A DNA stretch of 64,000 bases from CAVXYG01 sp963766005 (GCA_963766005.1 CAVXYG010000009.1:92209-156208), one strand, 5' to 3'. Positions 1 through 10,779 are shown, numbered from the stretch's first letter. Numbers and translations: made by a program. The notes: a model not told the origin generated them from the letters alone.

Positions 1-1184
<1,184 letters not shown>

Positions 1185-1188
<4 letters not shown>

Positions 1189-2198
1189 CCCCGATCCCGC
1201 AGGACCCGGTGCGCTTCCTGCGCGCGATGCTCTACGTCCGCCGCTTCGAGGAGCGGTGCGTGGAGCTGTACAGCCAGACCAAGATCCGCGGCTTCCTGCA
1301 CGTCTACATCGGCGAGGAGGCGGTCGCCGCCGGTGTGATGGACGTGCTGCGACCCGACGACGCCGTGGTGGCCACCTACCGGGAGCACGGCCATGCGCTG
1401 CTGAAGGGGATGACCGCCCGCAGCGTGATGGCCGAGATGTGGGGCAAGGCCACCGGTTGCTGCCGGGGCAGGGGCGGTTCGATGCACCTGTTCGACGCCG
1501 AGAGCCGCTTCTACGGCGGCAACGCCATCGTCGGCGGCGGCCTGCCACTGGCGGTCGGGCCTGGCGCTCGCCGACCAGCTGCAGCAGCGCGACCGGGTGA
1601 CCGTGTGCTTCTTCGGTGAGGGCGCCATGGCCGAGGGCGAGTTCCACGAGTCGATGAACCTGGCTGCGCTGTGGCGCCTGCCGGTGCTGTTCGTCTGCGA
1701 GAACAACCTCTACGCGATGGGCACGGCGCTGAGCCGGTCGGAGTCCGAGACGAACCTGGCGGTGAAGGCGGCCGCGTACGAGGTGCCGGCGTGGACGGTG
1801 GACGGGATGGACGTGCTGGCGGTGCACGACGCGGCGAGCCGTGCGGTGGACGCCATCCGCTGCGGCGGCGGGCCGCACTTCCTGGAGGCCAAGACCTACC
1901 GCTTCCGCGCGCACTCGATGTTCGACCCGGAGCGCTACCGCGACAAGGCCGAGGTCGCCCAGTGGAAGCAGCACGACCCGATCGAGACCCTGCAGGCCCG
2001 GCTGCACCGCCGCCGGATCTGCTGCCGGAGGGCACGGTGGACGGCTTCGAGGCGGAGATCGCCGAGAGCATCGACGATGCCGCCACCTTCGCCGCCGAGT
2101 CGCCGTGGGAGGACGAGGCCGACCTGCTGCGCTTCGTCTATCACCCCGACAGCACCGCGGCGGGCAGTCCGCTCGGGGTCACGGGGAGTCGACCATGA
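1185..2198 (+). CDS. pdhA: Pyruvate/2-oxoacid dehydrogenase E1 alpha, two frame breaks
   Basis: Thiamine-diphosphate-dependent E1 alpha subunit, which decarboxylates pyruvate or a related 2-oxo acid together with PdhB. It starts MTPIPQDPVRFLRAM. The family block RGRGGSMHLF and the ThDP-binding stretch GEGAMAEGEFHES, ending ENNLYAMGT, are present. The frame shifts near 1560, where an extra C leaves LALADQLQQ in the next frame, and again near 2005-2015, where about two extra bases precede LLPEGTVDGF. It ends at a TGA overlapping the pdhB ATG (2195). Without the breaks it would be about 337 residues, normal for the family. Substrate is not certain: acetoin or branched-chain E1 subunits look similar, but the partner genes favour a PDH-type complex. 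Confidence 0.8.
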
Positions 2199-3180
2199 GC
2201 CGCCAGGAGACGACCTACCGCGAAGCGATGCGGGAGGCGCTGGCCGAGGCGCTGCGCACCGATGAGCGCGTGTTCATGATGGGCGAGGACATCGGCGCCT
2301 ACGGGGGCTGCTTCGGCGTGACCACCGGCCTGCTGGAGGAGTTCGGGCCGGAGCGGATCCGGGACACCCCGTTGTCGGAGTCGGCGTTCGTCGGAGCCGG
2401 GATCGGGGCGGCGCTGGGCGGGATGCGGCCGATCGTGGAGATCATGACCAGCAACTTCAGCCTGCTGGCGCTGGATCAGATCGTGAACACCGCCGCATCG
2501 CTGCAGCACATGTCCGGCGGGCAGTTCCACGTGCCCGCTGGTCATCCGGATGACCACCGGCGCCGGCCGGCAGCTCGCCGCCCAGCACTCCCACAGCTTC
2601 GACGGCTGGTACACCCACATCCCCGGCATTCGAGTGCTGGCCCCGGCCACGGTCACCGACGCGCGCTGGATGCTGCCCGACCGCACTGGCCGACCCGGAT
2701 CCGGTGCTCATCTTCGAGCACGGCGGGCTGTACAACACCTCCGGCACCGTGGGCGCGGACGCCCCGGTGGACATCGACCGGGCGGCGGTGCGCCGCGAAG
2801 GCACCGACCTCAGCCTCATCACCTACGGCGGCACCCTGGCCACCACGCTGGCCGCGGCCGAGGAGTTGGCCCACGAGGGGGTCTCGGCGCAGGTGCTGGA
2901 CCTGCGCACGCTCCGGCCGCTGGACGAGGCCGCCATCGTGGCCTCCGTCACCAAGACCCACCGGGCGGTCGTCGTCGATGAGGGCTGGCGCAGCCTCAGC
3001 CTGTCTGCAGAGGTGACCGCGCGGATCATCGAGCACGCCTTCTACGAGCTCGACGCACCGGTCGGCCGGGTGACCAGCGCGGAGGTACCCATGCCCTACG
3101 CCCGCCACATGGAGCTGGCCGCCATCCCGCAGGTCGCGGACGTCCTGGCGATGGCGCGCACCACGATGGCAGGCGGGTGA
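2195..3180 (+). CDS. pdhB: Pyruvate/2-oxoacid dehydrogenase E1 beta, two frame breaks
   Basis: Beta subunit of the E1 heterotetramer. The N-terminus TYREAMREALAEAL, GEDIGAYGG and the DTPLSESAFVGAGIGAA block are typical of transketolase-fold E1 beta. The C-terminal domain begins at about residue 190 with LSLITYGG and ends in the VTSAEVPMPYARHMEL block. The frame changes near 2537 and near 2677, each consistent with one extra C; correction gives HVPLVIRMTTG and ALADPDPVLIFEHGG. It overlaps pdhA by ATGA and pdhC by GTGA, so the operon is translationally coupled. Corrected length is about 327 residues, as expected. Confidence 0.8.
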
Positions 3181-4610
3181 TGGCGGTGGGCGAGTTCCTG
3201 ATGCCGTCCCTGGGAGCCGACATGGATTCCGGCACGCTCCTGGAATGGCTCGTCGCGCCGGGCGACCTGGTGCACCGCGGCGACATCGTGGCGGTGGTGG
3301 ACACCGCCAAGTCGGCCATCGAGGTCGAGGTGTTCCAGGAGGGGCGAATCGCAGAGCTGCTGGTCGCCCCGGGGACGGAAGTGCCGGTCGGCACGCCGCT
3401 GGCCACGATCACCGCAGCGGGCGCACTGGACGAGGCCGAGCCGCCGCCGGCCGCACCGGGGTCGGGGGGACCGGTGCCCGAGGGGGCTCCGCTCCAGCCG
3501 GTCCCCGCCCGCGACGCTCCCGAGCCGGACCGCGACGAGCCGGACCAGTCTGCGCCGCCGCGGTCCAGGCATCCTGGCTCCGAGGCACCGCCCGACCAGA
3601 AGGCCGCGCCGGATATCGCCACGCCGTCGGTGGTGGACTTGGCCCGGATCGCCTCCCCGCCGGTGCGGCATCTGGCGGCGCAGCGGGGGGTGGACCTGGC
3701 CCACGTGCAGGGAACGGGGCCCGAGGGCCGGGTGACCCGGGCCGATGTGGAGCGGGCGGCTGTGCCGCAGGCCCTGGCCGACCAGCACCTCGGACGCACC
3801 GGGCGCCGCGTGACCCCGCGGGCCCGGCGGCTGGCCGCCGAGCGGGCGATCGACCTGGCCAAGGTCCCGGGCCAGACCATCACCGGCGACGACGTCCCGC
3901 AGGCGGGTGCCCGAACCGGCGCGCCCACGCCGACGGGAACCGACCGTCGCGATGCGATGCGGCGGGCCACGGCGGCGCTCATGGCGCGGGCCGCCCGCGA
4001 GATCCCGCACTACTACGTGACGCGCACCGTCGATGCGCAGCCCATGATGCGGTGGTTGGCTGCCCACAACGCCGCACTGCCGGTCCGCCGGCGGGTGCTG
4101 CCCATCGCCGTGCTGCTGCGCGCGGTGACTGTTGCCGCGCGGGCCGTTCCGGAGCTGAACGGTCACTGGATCGAGGACGCCTTCGTCGCCGGCGACGGCG
4201 TCCATCTCGGCGTGGCGACCGCCACCCGCGGCGGGGGACTGCTCACGCCGTCGCTGCGCAACGCCGAGGTCGAGGACGTCGATACGCTGATGGCCCGACT
4301 CACCGACCTGGTCCTGCGGGCCCGGAAAGGTACCCTGCGCAGTTCCGAGATCGCGCCCGGCACCATCACGGTGAGCAGCCTCGCGGACGGCGGTCCCGAT
4401 GCCTTGTTCGGCGTGATCTATCCGCCGCAGGTCGCCCTGGTCGGGGTCGGGGCGATCGCAGAGCGGCCGTGGTCCGTCGACGGGATGCTCACCGTGCGCC
4501 CGACGCTCACCATCACGTTGGCTGCCGACCACCGCGCCACCGACGGCCGGACGGGTGCAGCCTTCTTGCAGACTCTTTCATCCGCACTGGCACACCCGGA
4601 GGCATTGTGA
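3177..4610 (+). CDS. pdhC: Dihydrolipoamide acetyltransferase (E2)
   Basis: Intact 477-residue E2 core of a 2-oxoacid dehydrogenase complex. Residues 1-80 form a lipoyl domain with the modifiable lysine in VDTAKSAIEVEV. A Pro/Ala/Glu/Asp-rich linker follows. A peripheral-subunit-binding domain lies at about 160-195 (VRHLAAQRGVDLAHVQGTG) and a second, shorter one at about 212-245 (VTPRARRLAAERAIDL). The catalytic acyltransferase domain carries AADHRATDG near the C-terminus, matching HxxxDG. GTG at 3177 overlaps the pdhB stop; ATG at 3180 is an alternative. No E3 gene is in the window, so dihydrolipoamide dehydrogenase must come from elsewhere. Unlike the genes before it, this one has no frame break. 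Confidence 0.9.
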   Translation: MMAVGEFLMPSLGADMDSGTLLEWLVAPGDLVHRGDIVAVVDTAKSAIEVEVFQEGRIAELLVAPGTEVPVGTPLATITAAGALDEAEPPPAAPGSGGPVPEGAPLQPVPARDAPEPDRDEPDQSAPPRSRHPGSEAPPDQKAAPDIATPSVVDLARIASPPVRHLAAQRGVDLAHVQGTGPEGRVTRADVERAAVPQALADQHLGRTGRRVTPRARRLAAERAIDLAKVPGQTITGDDVPQAGARTGAPTPTGTDRRDAMRRATAALMARAAREIPHYYVTRTVDAQPMMRWLAAHNAALPVRRRVLPIAVLLRAVTVAARAVPELNGHWIEDAFVAGDGVHLGVATATRGGGLLTPSLRNAEVEDVDTLMARLTDLVLRARKGTLRSSEIAPGTITVSSLADGGPDALFGVIYPPQVALVGVGAIAERPWSVDGMLTVRPTLTITLAADHRATDGRTGAAFLQTLSSALAHPEAL

Positions 4611-4849
4611 ACGACGAGAACGCCCGCGACCTGGTGCTGCAGTCGCTCATGGAGGTGGCTCCGGAGTTCGACGGCGAGACGCTGGACGAGCACGCGAGCC
4701 TCCGCGACGGGGCGGACCTGGACTCGATGGATTTCCTGGCCTTCGTTGCCGCCGTCTCCGAGGCGATCGGCGCCGACATCCCGGAGGCCGAGTACCCCCA
4801 ACTGGACGGCATCGCCAAGGCCACCGCCTACGTCGCCGGGCGGTCCTGA
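4607..4849 (+). CDS. Acyl carrier protein of the pdh operon
   Basis: An 80-residue phosphopantetheine carrier protein. The attachment serine lies in ADLDSMDFL at about residue 38, followed by the usual helix III acidic region. GTG at 4607 overlaps the pdhC stop as GTGA, so it is coupled to the E2 gene. A carrier protein has no role in a standard PDH complex. Its place at the operon end suggests that acetyl or another acyl group made by AcsA or the complex is passed to, or carried on, this ACP. That is inference. It could also be a dedicated ACP for an unlinked pathway. Confidence 0.85.
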   Translation: MNDENARDLVLQSLMEVAPEFDGETLDEHASLRDGADLDSMDFLAFVAAVSEAIGADIPEAEYPQLDGIAKATAYVAGRS

Positions 4850-4907
4850 GGGGGAGCCGCGCGCCCGTCGGTCGCGGGAGGCCGCTCGCCGACGCGGACT
4901 GAGGGCG

Positions 4908-4925
4908 GCGGGCGGGCCTGCCCGC
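4908..4925. terminator. Possible bidirectional hairpin terminator
   Basis: GCGGGC and GCCCGC form a 6-bp stem with a 6-base loop between the convergent ACP and KamA-type genes. No clear T-run follows, which is common in high-GC genomes. Weak call based on position and symmetry only. Confidence 0.25.
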
Positions 4926-4947
4926 AGTGGTGCGGTGACGCGCGGTC

Positions 4948-6345
4948 TCAGGCGGCGCCGGTGCCGCCTGCCGCTTCCTCGCTCTTCAGCATCGCCAGCG
5001 CGCGCAGGATGTCCCGCGGAGTCCCGGCCACCGGCGTGAGCTCGTCCGCCCACACCGCGGTGGCGGAGTAGTGGAACTGGAAGGGCCGGCCGACCAGGGC
5101 GGGATCGCGCGCCTGGAGGAATCGTGCGGCGAACACCCGGGACGACCCGGCACCGGACACGCCGTCGATGGCGATCTTGCCGGGAGTCGACGACATGGAG
5201 GGCCCGCGAACAGTGCGGGCCAGGCCCGGCAGCGACTGGTAGGCCCCGTGGAACACCTCGACCGCACGGGCGATGGGGACCTCGAAGTACTCCCGGGGCC
5301 CGGTGTCGCGCGCCATGAACATGTAATACGGCACGGCGCCCAGCGACAACTGCGTCGTCCACATCCGGCGCCAGACGTCGGCGTCGTCGTTGATGCGGCG
5401 CATGATCGGTGCCTGGCAGTAGATGACAGCGCCGGTCGCGCGGATGCGCGCGATGGCGGTGCGGACCAGATCGGTGGACAGCTCCCGGTCGTGGCTGAAG
5501 TGCGCCATCACCGCGACCGTTCGACCCGAGGCCACGATCTGCTCGAACAGCCGCAGCAGGTCATCGGCGTCGGCGTCGCTGACGAAGCGCTGCGGCCAGT
5601 AGGCCAAGGACTTGGTGCCGAACCGGATCGTCCGCACCGACGGCACCTGCAGCAGCGGCTGGACATGGTTGCGCAGCCGCTGGGTGGTCATGATCATGGG
5701 ATCCCCACCGGTCACCAGCACGTCGGTGACCTCGGGGTGATCTCCCAGGTAGCCGATGAGGGAGTCCGGCGTCTTCGCCGCGAACCGCAGATCGGCGTCG
5801 CCGACGAACTGCGCCCAGCGGAAGCAGTAGGTGCAGTAGGCGTGGCAGGTCTGGCCCTGCGCCGGGAAGTAGAGCGCGGTCTGCTGGTACTTGTGCTGGA
5901 CCCCTTCGAGCTCCTCCTGCTCCAATTGCGGGACGTTCAGCTCCTGCTGCCCCGCGGGATGCGGGTTCAGCGCATCCCGGATCGCGGCGATGCCGGCCGC
6001 TCGCCTGGCCTTGCTCGCGGTGGAGACCAGTTCTCGCGCCTGCCGTTCGTGGGCTCGGCTGAGCATGCCCGGCTGCGGGAAGACGAGTTGGAAGATGGGA
6101 TCCTCCGGTGCGGCGGACCAGTCGATGAGCTCGTCGAGCACGTAGCTGTTGGTCCGAAACGGCAGGATCGCGGAATGGACTGCGATCGTGTCGCGCTGCT
6201 CGGCACTCAACCCGTAGCGCTCGGCGATGGAGTCGAGGTGATGGGGGCCGAGCGCGTGATAGCGCGTGAGCTCCAGCCCGGTCGCCTCCTTGGCGCCGAG
6301 CTCCGCCTGCAGACCGGGCGCGCCCGGCTCCGTCGTGTTGTCCAT
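4948..6345 (-). CDS. KamA-family radical SAM aminomutase
   Basis: 465-residue radical SAM protein of the lysine 2,3-aminomutase family. The 4Fe-4S cluster motif CHAYCTYCFRW (Cx3Cx2C) lies at about residue 165, and the SAM-binding stretch VLVTGGDPM follows. Family members move an amino group between alpha and beta carbons using SAM, PLP and the cluster. The ATG at 6345 gives MDNTTEPGAP; further upstream in-frame codons look non-coding. Substrate is not shown: the enzyme is longer than classical KamA, and no beta-lysine acetyltransferase lies nearby. It diverges from a flavodoxin-fold oxidoreductase, which could supply electrons for cluster reduction, but nothing here proves that. Confidence 0.85.
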   Translation of the reverse strand: MDNTTEPGAPGLQAELGAKEATGLELTRYHALGPHHLDSIAERYGLSAEQRDTIAVHSAILPFRTNSYVLDELIDWSAAPEDPIFQLVFPQPGMLSRAHERQARELVSTASKARRAAGIAAIRDALNPHPAGQQELNVPQLEQEELEGVQHKYQQTALYFPAQGQTCHAYCTYCFRWAQFVGDADLRFAAKTPDSLIGYLGDHPEVTDVLVTGGDPMIMTTQRLRNHVQPLLQVPSVRTIRFGTKSLAYWPQRFVSDADADDLLRLFEQIVASGRTVAVMAHFSHDRELSTDLVRTAIARIRATGAVIYCQAPIMRRINDDADVWRRMWTTQLSLGAVPYYMFMARDTGPREYFEVPIARAVEVFHGAYQSLPGLARTVRGPSMSSTPGKIAIDGVSGAGSSRVFAARFLQARDPALVGRPFQFHYSATAVWADELTPVAGTPRDILRALAMLKSEEAAGGTGAA

Positions 6346-6613
6346 AGTCCGACAGTAACCACGGTGTAACAGCACGATTGCGCGGTTGTATCGCAGGATG
6401 GTCGCAACTCGGTGCCACCCCCGGTCGGTCGGGTGCGGGCGGGGGTGGTTGTCCCGATCTGCCGGATATGGGTGAGTCTGCGGCGCGCAGCCTGCTCTGC
6501 ACTCGCGACCTGAGGCCCCGGCGGCATCGGTGCCAGAGCGCGAGCGGTGGTCGGCTGGTGACCCGGACTGCACTACGGCAGGATCGGCTGGGACACAGCG
6601 AGGTGGTGCACTG

Positions 6614-7366
6614 ATGCTCCCCGACCCCGTCCAGCGGTTCATCGACGCGGAGGTCGATGCGACCGCGACCGACTACTCAGACCTGCGGGCGGTCTTCCTC
6701 AACGGCACGCTGAAGCCCTCGCCCGAGATCAGCCACACCGAAGGCCTCATCGCCATCAGCAGGCACATCCTCGACCGGCTCGGGGTGCGGACCGACATCG
6801 TGCGGACCGTCGATCACACCATCCCGCCCGGCGTGCAGCCCGACCTGCGCGAGCATGGCTGGCCGACCGACGACTTCCCCGACCTCTACCGCACCCTCAT
6901 CGAGCCTGCCGACATCGTGGTGCTGGCCACCCCGATCTGGCTCGGCGACCAGTCCTCGATGACCAGGCTCATGATCGAGCGCCTCTACGGCTGGTCCGGC
7001 CACCTCAACGCGGCGGGCCAGTGGAGCTACTACGGCAAGGTCGGCGGCGCGATCATCACCGGCAACGAGGACGGCGCCAAGCACTGCGCGGCGCAGATGC
7101 TGTACGCGCTGAGCCACATCGGCTTCACCATCCCGCCGCAGGTCGATGCCTACTGGGACGGCGAGGCCGGGCCCGGTCCGTCCTACCTCGACGACCACAG
7201 CGGTGAGCACAACAACTGGACGACCCGGAACACGGTGTTCGCCACCTGGAACATGCTGCACGCCGCCCGGCGGGTGAAGGACGCCGGTGGCATCCCGGCC
7301 TACGGCAACATCACCACCAACTGGGACCTCAGCAATCCCGAGCATCCCAACCCCGAGTACCGCTGA
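6614..7366 (+). CDS. Flavodoxin-fold NAD(P)H-dependent oxidoreductase
   Basis: 250-residue protein of the flavodoxin/NADPH-dependent FMN reductase superfamily. An FMN phosphate loop is expected around LNGTLKPSPEISHTEG (residues about 28-45). VVLATPIWLGDQSS (about 98-112) is the second flavin loop, and GAIITGNEDGAKHC follows. It is cytosolic, with no signal or membrane segment. ATG at 6614 has AGGTGG upstream. The electron acceptor is unknown. The gene diverges from the KamA-family gene across a 268-base gap that holds a CCACCCCC/GGGGGTGG inverted repeat. Confidence 0.8.
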   Translation: MLPDPVQRFIDAEVDATATDYSDLRAVFLNGTLKPSPEISHTEGLIAISRHILDRLGVRTDIVRTVDHTIPPGVQPDLREHGWPTDDFPDLYRTLIEPADIVVLATPIWLGDQSSMTRLMIERLYGWSGHLNAAGQWSYYGKVGGAIITGNEDGAKHCAAQMLYALSHIGFTIPPQVDAYWDGEAGPGPSYLDDHSGEHNNWTTRNTVFATWNMLHAARRVKDAGGIPAYGNITTNWDLSNPEHPNPEYR

Positions 7367-7417
7367 GCGCCTGTCTGCTGCTGTCCGCAACCGGTCCGGA
7401 CCCCGTACCCTGTGCGC

Positions 7418-7960
7418 ATGCCCGCGCGCCGGACCGATGAGGAACTGATGGCGCTGGCAGCGCAGCTCGGTGCGGAGTCGGTGCGCCTGGGGCGCGGCGG
7501 GCCGTTCGGCGCGGTCATCGCGCGCGACGGAGCAGTGGTGGCCACCGGGCAGAACCGCGTCCTGGCCACCGGCGATCCCACGCTGCACGCCGAGATCGAT
7601 GCCATCCGCAATGCCGCCGCCGCCCTGTTCCCGGGGACGCTGGAGCTGGTGCCGCGTGCGGTCGGGTCCGATGATCCGGCGCCGCAGCGCTCGCGCATGC
7701 TGCTGGGCCACCGCATCTACGCCAGCGGCTTCCCGTGCCCGATGTGCATGAGCGCGATCTACTGGGCCCGGCTGGATGGGCTCTACTATGCCTGCGATAT
7801 CGAGGATGCCCGGGCCATCGGCTTCGACGACGCACCCCAGTACGAGGACTTCGCGCGCCCGGACGCCGCGCGCCGCATCCCGATTCGGCAGGTGGGCCGC
7901 GACGCGGGCCTCGCGGCCTTCGCCCTGTGGGACAACACACCGGACCGGCACCCCTATTGA
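7418..7960 (+). CDS. Nucleoside/guanine deaminase family enzyme
   Basis: 180-residue zinc deaminase of the cytidine/deoxycytidylate superfamily, closest in pattern to guanine deaminase and TadA-like nucleoside deaminases. Zinc-site residues are visible: HAEIDAI supplies His and the proton-shuttling Glu (about residue 53), and PCPMCMSAIYW the two Cys (about 108-111). It would hydrolyse an exocyclic amino group of a free base or nucleoside in the cytosol. ATG at 7418 is preferred; an in-frame GTG lies two codons upstream. The gap to the previous gene is 51 bases, so co-transcription is possible. Confidence 0.8.
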   Translation: MPARRTDEELMALAAQLGAESVRLGRGGPFGAVIARDGAVVATGQNRVLATGDPTLHAEIDAIRNAAAALFPGTLELVPRAVGSDDPAPQRSRMLLGHRIYASGFPCPMCMSAIYWARLDGLYYACDIEDARAIGFDDAPQYEDFARPDAARRIPIRQVGRDAGLAAFALWDNTPDRHPY

Positions 7961-8056
7961 CCCTCGCGCGGCGTCGGGCTGGGCCGCTTTCCTCGAGATC
8001 GGGCGGCGCCCGCGTACTGTGGTCGCGGCAGCAGCAGGGCTGGAGAGGCGGGGCGG

Positions 8057-9289
8057 ATGTCGGAGCATTCCCACACTGCGGGCAAGGCCGACTTCGAGCT
8101 GATCGGGATGGACGAGGCCCCGAACAAGCCGGAGGCGCGCGTCCGGCAAGATCCCACCGAGGGCGCCCCCGCCTGGTTGATGCCCGTCATCCGCAAGGCC
8201 ATCTGGCGCCTGGTGCTGGCGGTGATCGCCGCGATCGTGCTCTGGCTGCTGCTCACCCGCGCGCGCGGTGTCGTGGGCATGGTCGTGATCGCGTTGTTCT
8301 TCGGCATCGCGATGGATCCCGCCGTCACGTGGCTGCACCAGCGCCGAGGCTGGAAGCGGGGCGCCGCGACCGGTCTCATCTTTCTCGCCCTGGTGCTCTT
8401 CGTCGTGGTCATGCTCTTCGTGCTGATCCCGGCCATCATCACGATGGCCACGACCCTCGCCGACCAGCTGCCCGACTGGGTCGGCAACATCCAGGACGCC
8501 CTCGGCATCACGCCCGACCAGGCCGCCAACTCCCAAGCTGCGGCGGATCTGGAGGACACGATCCGCACCTGGCTGCAGAGCTCCGGCGGGCAGCTGATCG
8601 GTCTGGCGAGCAGCACGATCGGCCTGGTCTTCAACTTCTTCACCATCGCCATGTTCACCTTCTACTTCGCCGCCAACGCGCCGGGCATCCGGCGGGCGGT
8701 GCTGACCCGGCTCAGCCCGGATCGGCAGCAGCACCTCGGGTGGGCCATCGACACCGCCATCATCCAGACCGGCGGCTACTTCTACTCCCGGGCGCTGCTG
8801 ATGCTCATCAACGGAGGCCTGTTCTTCTTCGTCATGGTCGCCGTCGGCGTGTCCTGGGAACTGGCGCTGCCGTTGTCGGTCTTCGAGGGCTTCCTGGCGG
8901 AGTTCATCCCCGCGGTCGGCACCTACATCGGCGCCGCGATCCCGATCGTGGTCACGCTCGGACTGCAGGGGTTCATCCCCGCGCTCATCCTGCTCGGCTG
9001 GGCACTGGTCTACCAGCAGGTGGAGAACTACTGGCTCAGTCCGAAACTCAGCGCCAAGACGATGGAGCTCAACGGCGGCGTCGCGTTCGGCTCCGCGCTG
9101 GCAGGCGGGGCGATGTTCGGACCGATGGGTGCCTTCATGTCCCTGCCGGCGGCCGCGATGATCACCTCGTTCCTGAAGAACTACTCCCCGAAGTACCAGC
9201 TGGCCTACCACTCCTCCTACGACGACGACGAGGAGCCGGTGGACCAGGCATCGGGGGCCGGCGGACCGGCGGACGGGCAGCAGCCGTAG
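8057..9289 (+). CDS. AI-2E family transporter
   Basis: 410-residue polytopic membrane protein of the AI-2E/YdiK/TqsA family (PF01594). After a hydrophilic N-terminus of about 45 residues there are about eight membrane segments: a pair at about 55-90, then segments near 113, 195, 250, 285 and 310-340. Conserved family sequences appear in the last third (PLSVFEGFLAEFIPAVG, VENYWLSPKL). Some relatives export autoinducer-2, others transport ions; substrate cannot be told here. The C-terminal tail is acidic (DDDEEP). It converges with the LigB-type dioxygenase gene 5 bases away. Confidence 0.85.
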   Translation: MSEHSHTAGKADFELIGMDEAPNKPEARVRQDPTEGAPAWLMPVIRKAIWRLVLAVIAAIVLWLLLTRARGVVGMVVIALFFGIAMDPAVTWLHQRRGWKRGAATGLIFLALVLFVVVMLFVLIPAIITMATTLADQLPDWVGNIQDALGITPDQAANSQAAADLEDTIRTWLQSSGGQLIGLASSTIGLVFNFFTIAMFTFYFAANAPGIRRAVLTRLSPDRQQHLGWAIDTAIIQTGGYFYSRALLMLINGGLFFFVMVAVGVSWELALPLSVFEGFLAEFIPAVGTYIGAAIPIVVTLGLQGFIPALILLGWALVYQQVENYWLSPKLSAKTMELNGGVAFGSALAGGAMFGPMGAFMSLPAAAMITSFLKNYSPKYQLAYHSSYDDDEEPVDQASGAGGPADGQQP

Positions 9290-9293
9290 CCGA

Positions 9294-10181
9294 TCAGGCG
9301 ACCTGCAGCGAGCGCTTCGACAGCCCGAACGCATACCCCGTCACGGTCGTGGCCACGGCCCCGTCGGCGGCCCCCAGCGTGACGAAGATCGGCGTGAAGT
9401 GCTCCACCGTCGGGTGGGCGTAGGGCAGCCCGGGGGCCCGCGACCGGAAGGCGGCCAGTTCGTCCAGATCACCCCGTGCCAGCGCCTCGCAGGCCCAGGC
9501 ATCGAAGTCGCGCGACCAGCCCGGCACGGCGTTGCCGGCGAACATCTGCGGCGTGAGGAACGGCAGCCCGTGGGTCATGAATCCCGACCCGATGATGAGC
9601 ACGCCCTGCTCGCGCAACGGCCGCAACCGCCGACCGAGCGCGATCAGGCGCTGCGGGTCCTGCGTCGGCAGGCTCAGCTGCAGCACCGGGAGGTCGGCGG
9701 CCGGATACATCACCTTCAGCGGCACCCAGGCGCCGTGGTCGAGGCCGCGGCGGCGGTGCTCGTGGACCTCGGTGGTGTCCGACAGCACCGACAGCACCGC
9801 GGCTGCGAGGTTGCCGGCGTCGGGGGTGTCGTAGCGCATGCGGAAGAAGCGGCTCGGGAACCCGGCGAAGTCGTAGACCAGGTCGGTGCCCGCGGCGGTG
9901 CCAGAGATGCTCAGCGGGGCGGTCTCCCAGTGCGCCGAGACGATCAGGATCGCCCGCGGCACCGGCAGCGCGTCCGCCCAGGCGGACAACTGCTGCATCC
10001 ATGCGGCGTCGTCGAGCAGCGGCGGGGCCCCGTGGCTGAGGTACAGCGCCGGCAGCGCGGCGTCCCCTTCCTGCCAGCGCTCGCGGGTTCCGGCGCGCTG
10101 CAGCGCACCGGGGAGGAACTCGTCGAAGGCGTGCGCCGGACCTGTCACATGCCCTGCAACGCAATGCGGGGCCAGAGCCAT
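9294..10181 (-). CDS. Class III extradiol dioxygenase, LigB/DODA type
   Basis: 295-residue member of the LigB family that includes plant 4,5-DOPA dioxygenase and bacterial YgiD. Iron/zinc ligand histidines are visible in YLSHGAPPLL, IVSAHWE and VEHFTPIF; a further conserved His is in DHGAWVPL. It would cleave a catechol ring outside the hydroxyls, or act on another metal-bound phenolic substrate. The ATG at 10181 leaves an N-terminal extension of about 40 residues before the first strand. Most relatives start close to the SHG motif, so a start within that extension is possible. No aromatic pathway genes adjoin it. Confidence 0.85.
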   Translation of the reverse strand: MALAPHCVAGHVTGPAHAFDEFLPGALQRAGTRERWQEGDAALPALYLSHGAPPLLDDAAWMQQLSAWADALPVPRAILIVSAHWETAPLSISGTAAGTDLVYDFAGFPSRFFRMRYDTPDAGNLAAAVLSVLSDTTEVHEHRRRGLDHGAWVPLKVMYPAADLPVLQLSLPTQDPQRLIALGRRLRPLREQGVLIIGSGFMTHGLPFLTPQMFAGNAVPGWSRDFDAWACEALARGDLDELAAFRSRAPGLPYAHPTVEHFTPIFVTLGAADGAVATTVTGYAFGLSKRSLQVA

Positions 10182-10206
10182 TCCACCGCGGGGGCCGACG
10201 ACCGCC

Positions 10207-10779
10207 TTAGGCCAGCGCCGCAGCGCCGAAGCTCACGTTGAACCGGTCGCACCAGATGCTCACCGACGAGAACGCGCCCAGGTCCACCTCAGCGGGGATC
10301 TCGTAGTTCTGCGAGCCCTGGTTGCCCTTCAACCGACCCAGATCGACCCAGGCGCCGTCGTCGAAGACGCCCCAGCCGGCGGTGCCCTCGATGACCGGGG
10401 CGTCGGTCAGCCAGACCTTGAGGTCGGGCCCGTTCGACGTGTCGAGGTCCTCGATGCGCAGCACCCGCGAGCCGTCGGGCAGCTGCAGGATCTGCACTGC
10501 GCCGGTGGTGGTGTGCTCGTGGCTGATGAAGCTGCCGCTGGACAGCACCACCGGGTCGCTCTGCTGTGTCGGTCCGGTGCCGGGCGAGGGGGGTGCCGTG
10601 GGTCCGGCCGACGGGTCCGGCGCGGCGGTCGCCGAGGCGACCGGTAGCGCCTCGTCCACCGTCTCATCGACGATGAGCTTCCACGGCTGGAAGAGGACCA
10701 GGCCGATGGCGGCGACGAGGGCCACCACGGTGAGCAGGGGGATGAGGATGCCCGGACGGGCGAGTTGCTTGGCGTTCAC
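10207..10779 (-). CDS. Membrane-anchored DM13 domain protein
   Basis: 190 residues: one N-terminal membrane anchor (about 10-30, PGILIPLLTVVALVAAIGL), a Pro/Ser-rich linker, then a DM13 domain at about 85-188 (GSFISHEHTTTGAVQIL, RIEDLDTSNGPDLKVWLTD, QNYEIPAEVDL). DM13 domains are extracytoplasmic beta-structured modules with a conserved cysteine, thought to act in redox reactions; here the Cys is in SIWCDRFNVSF. The GTG start at 10779 overlaps the DUF2202 stop as GTGA, so both exported proteins are translated as a pair. Confidence 0.85.
   Translation of the reverse strand: MNAKQLARPGILIPLLTVVALVAAIGLVLFQPWKLIVDETVDEALPVASATAAPDPSAGPTAPPSPGTGPTQQSDPVVLSSGSFISHEHTTTGAVQILQLPDGSRVLRIEDLDTSNGPDLKVWLTDAPVIEGTAGWGVFDDGAWVDLGRLKGNQGSQNYEIPAEVDLGAFSSVSIWCDRFNVSFGAAALA

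Noticed and set aside
6677..9334. Very long minus-strand open frame (about 885 codons)
   Set aside because: It lies opposite three well-supported plus-strand genes and has the His/Arg/Asp/Val composition of a high-GC antisense shadow.
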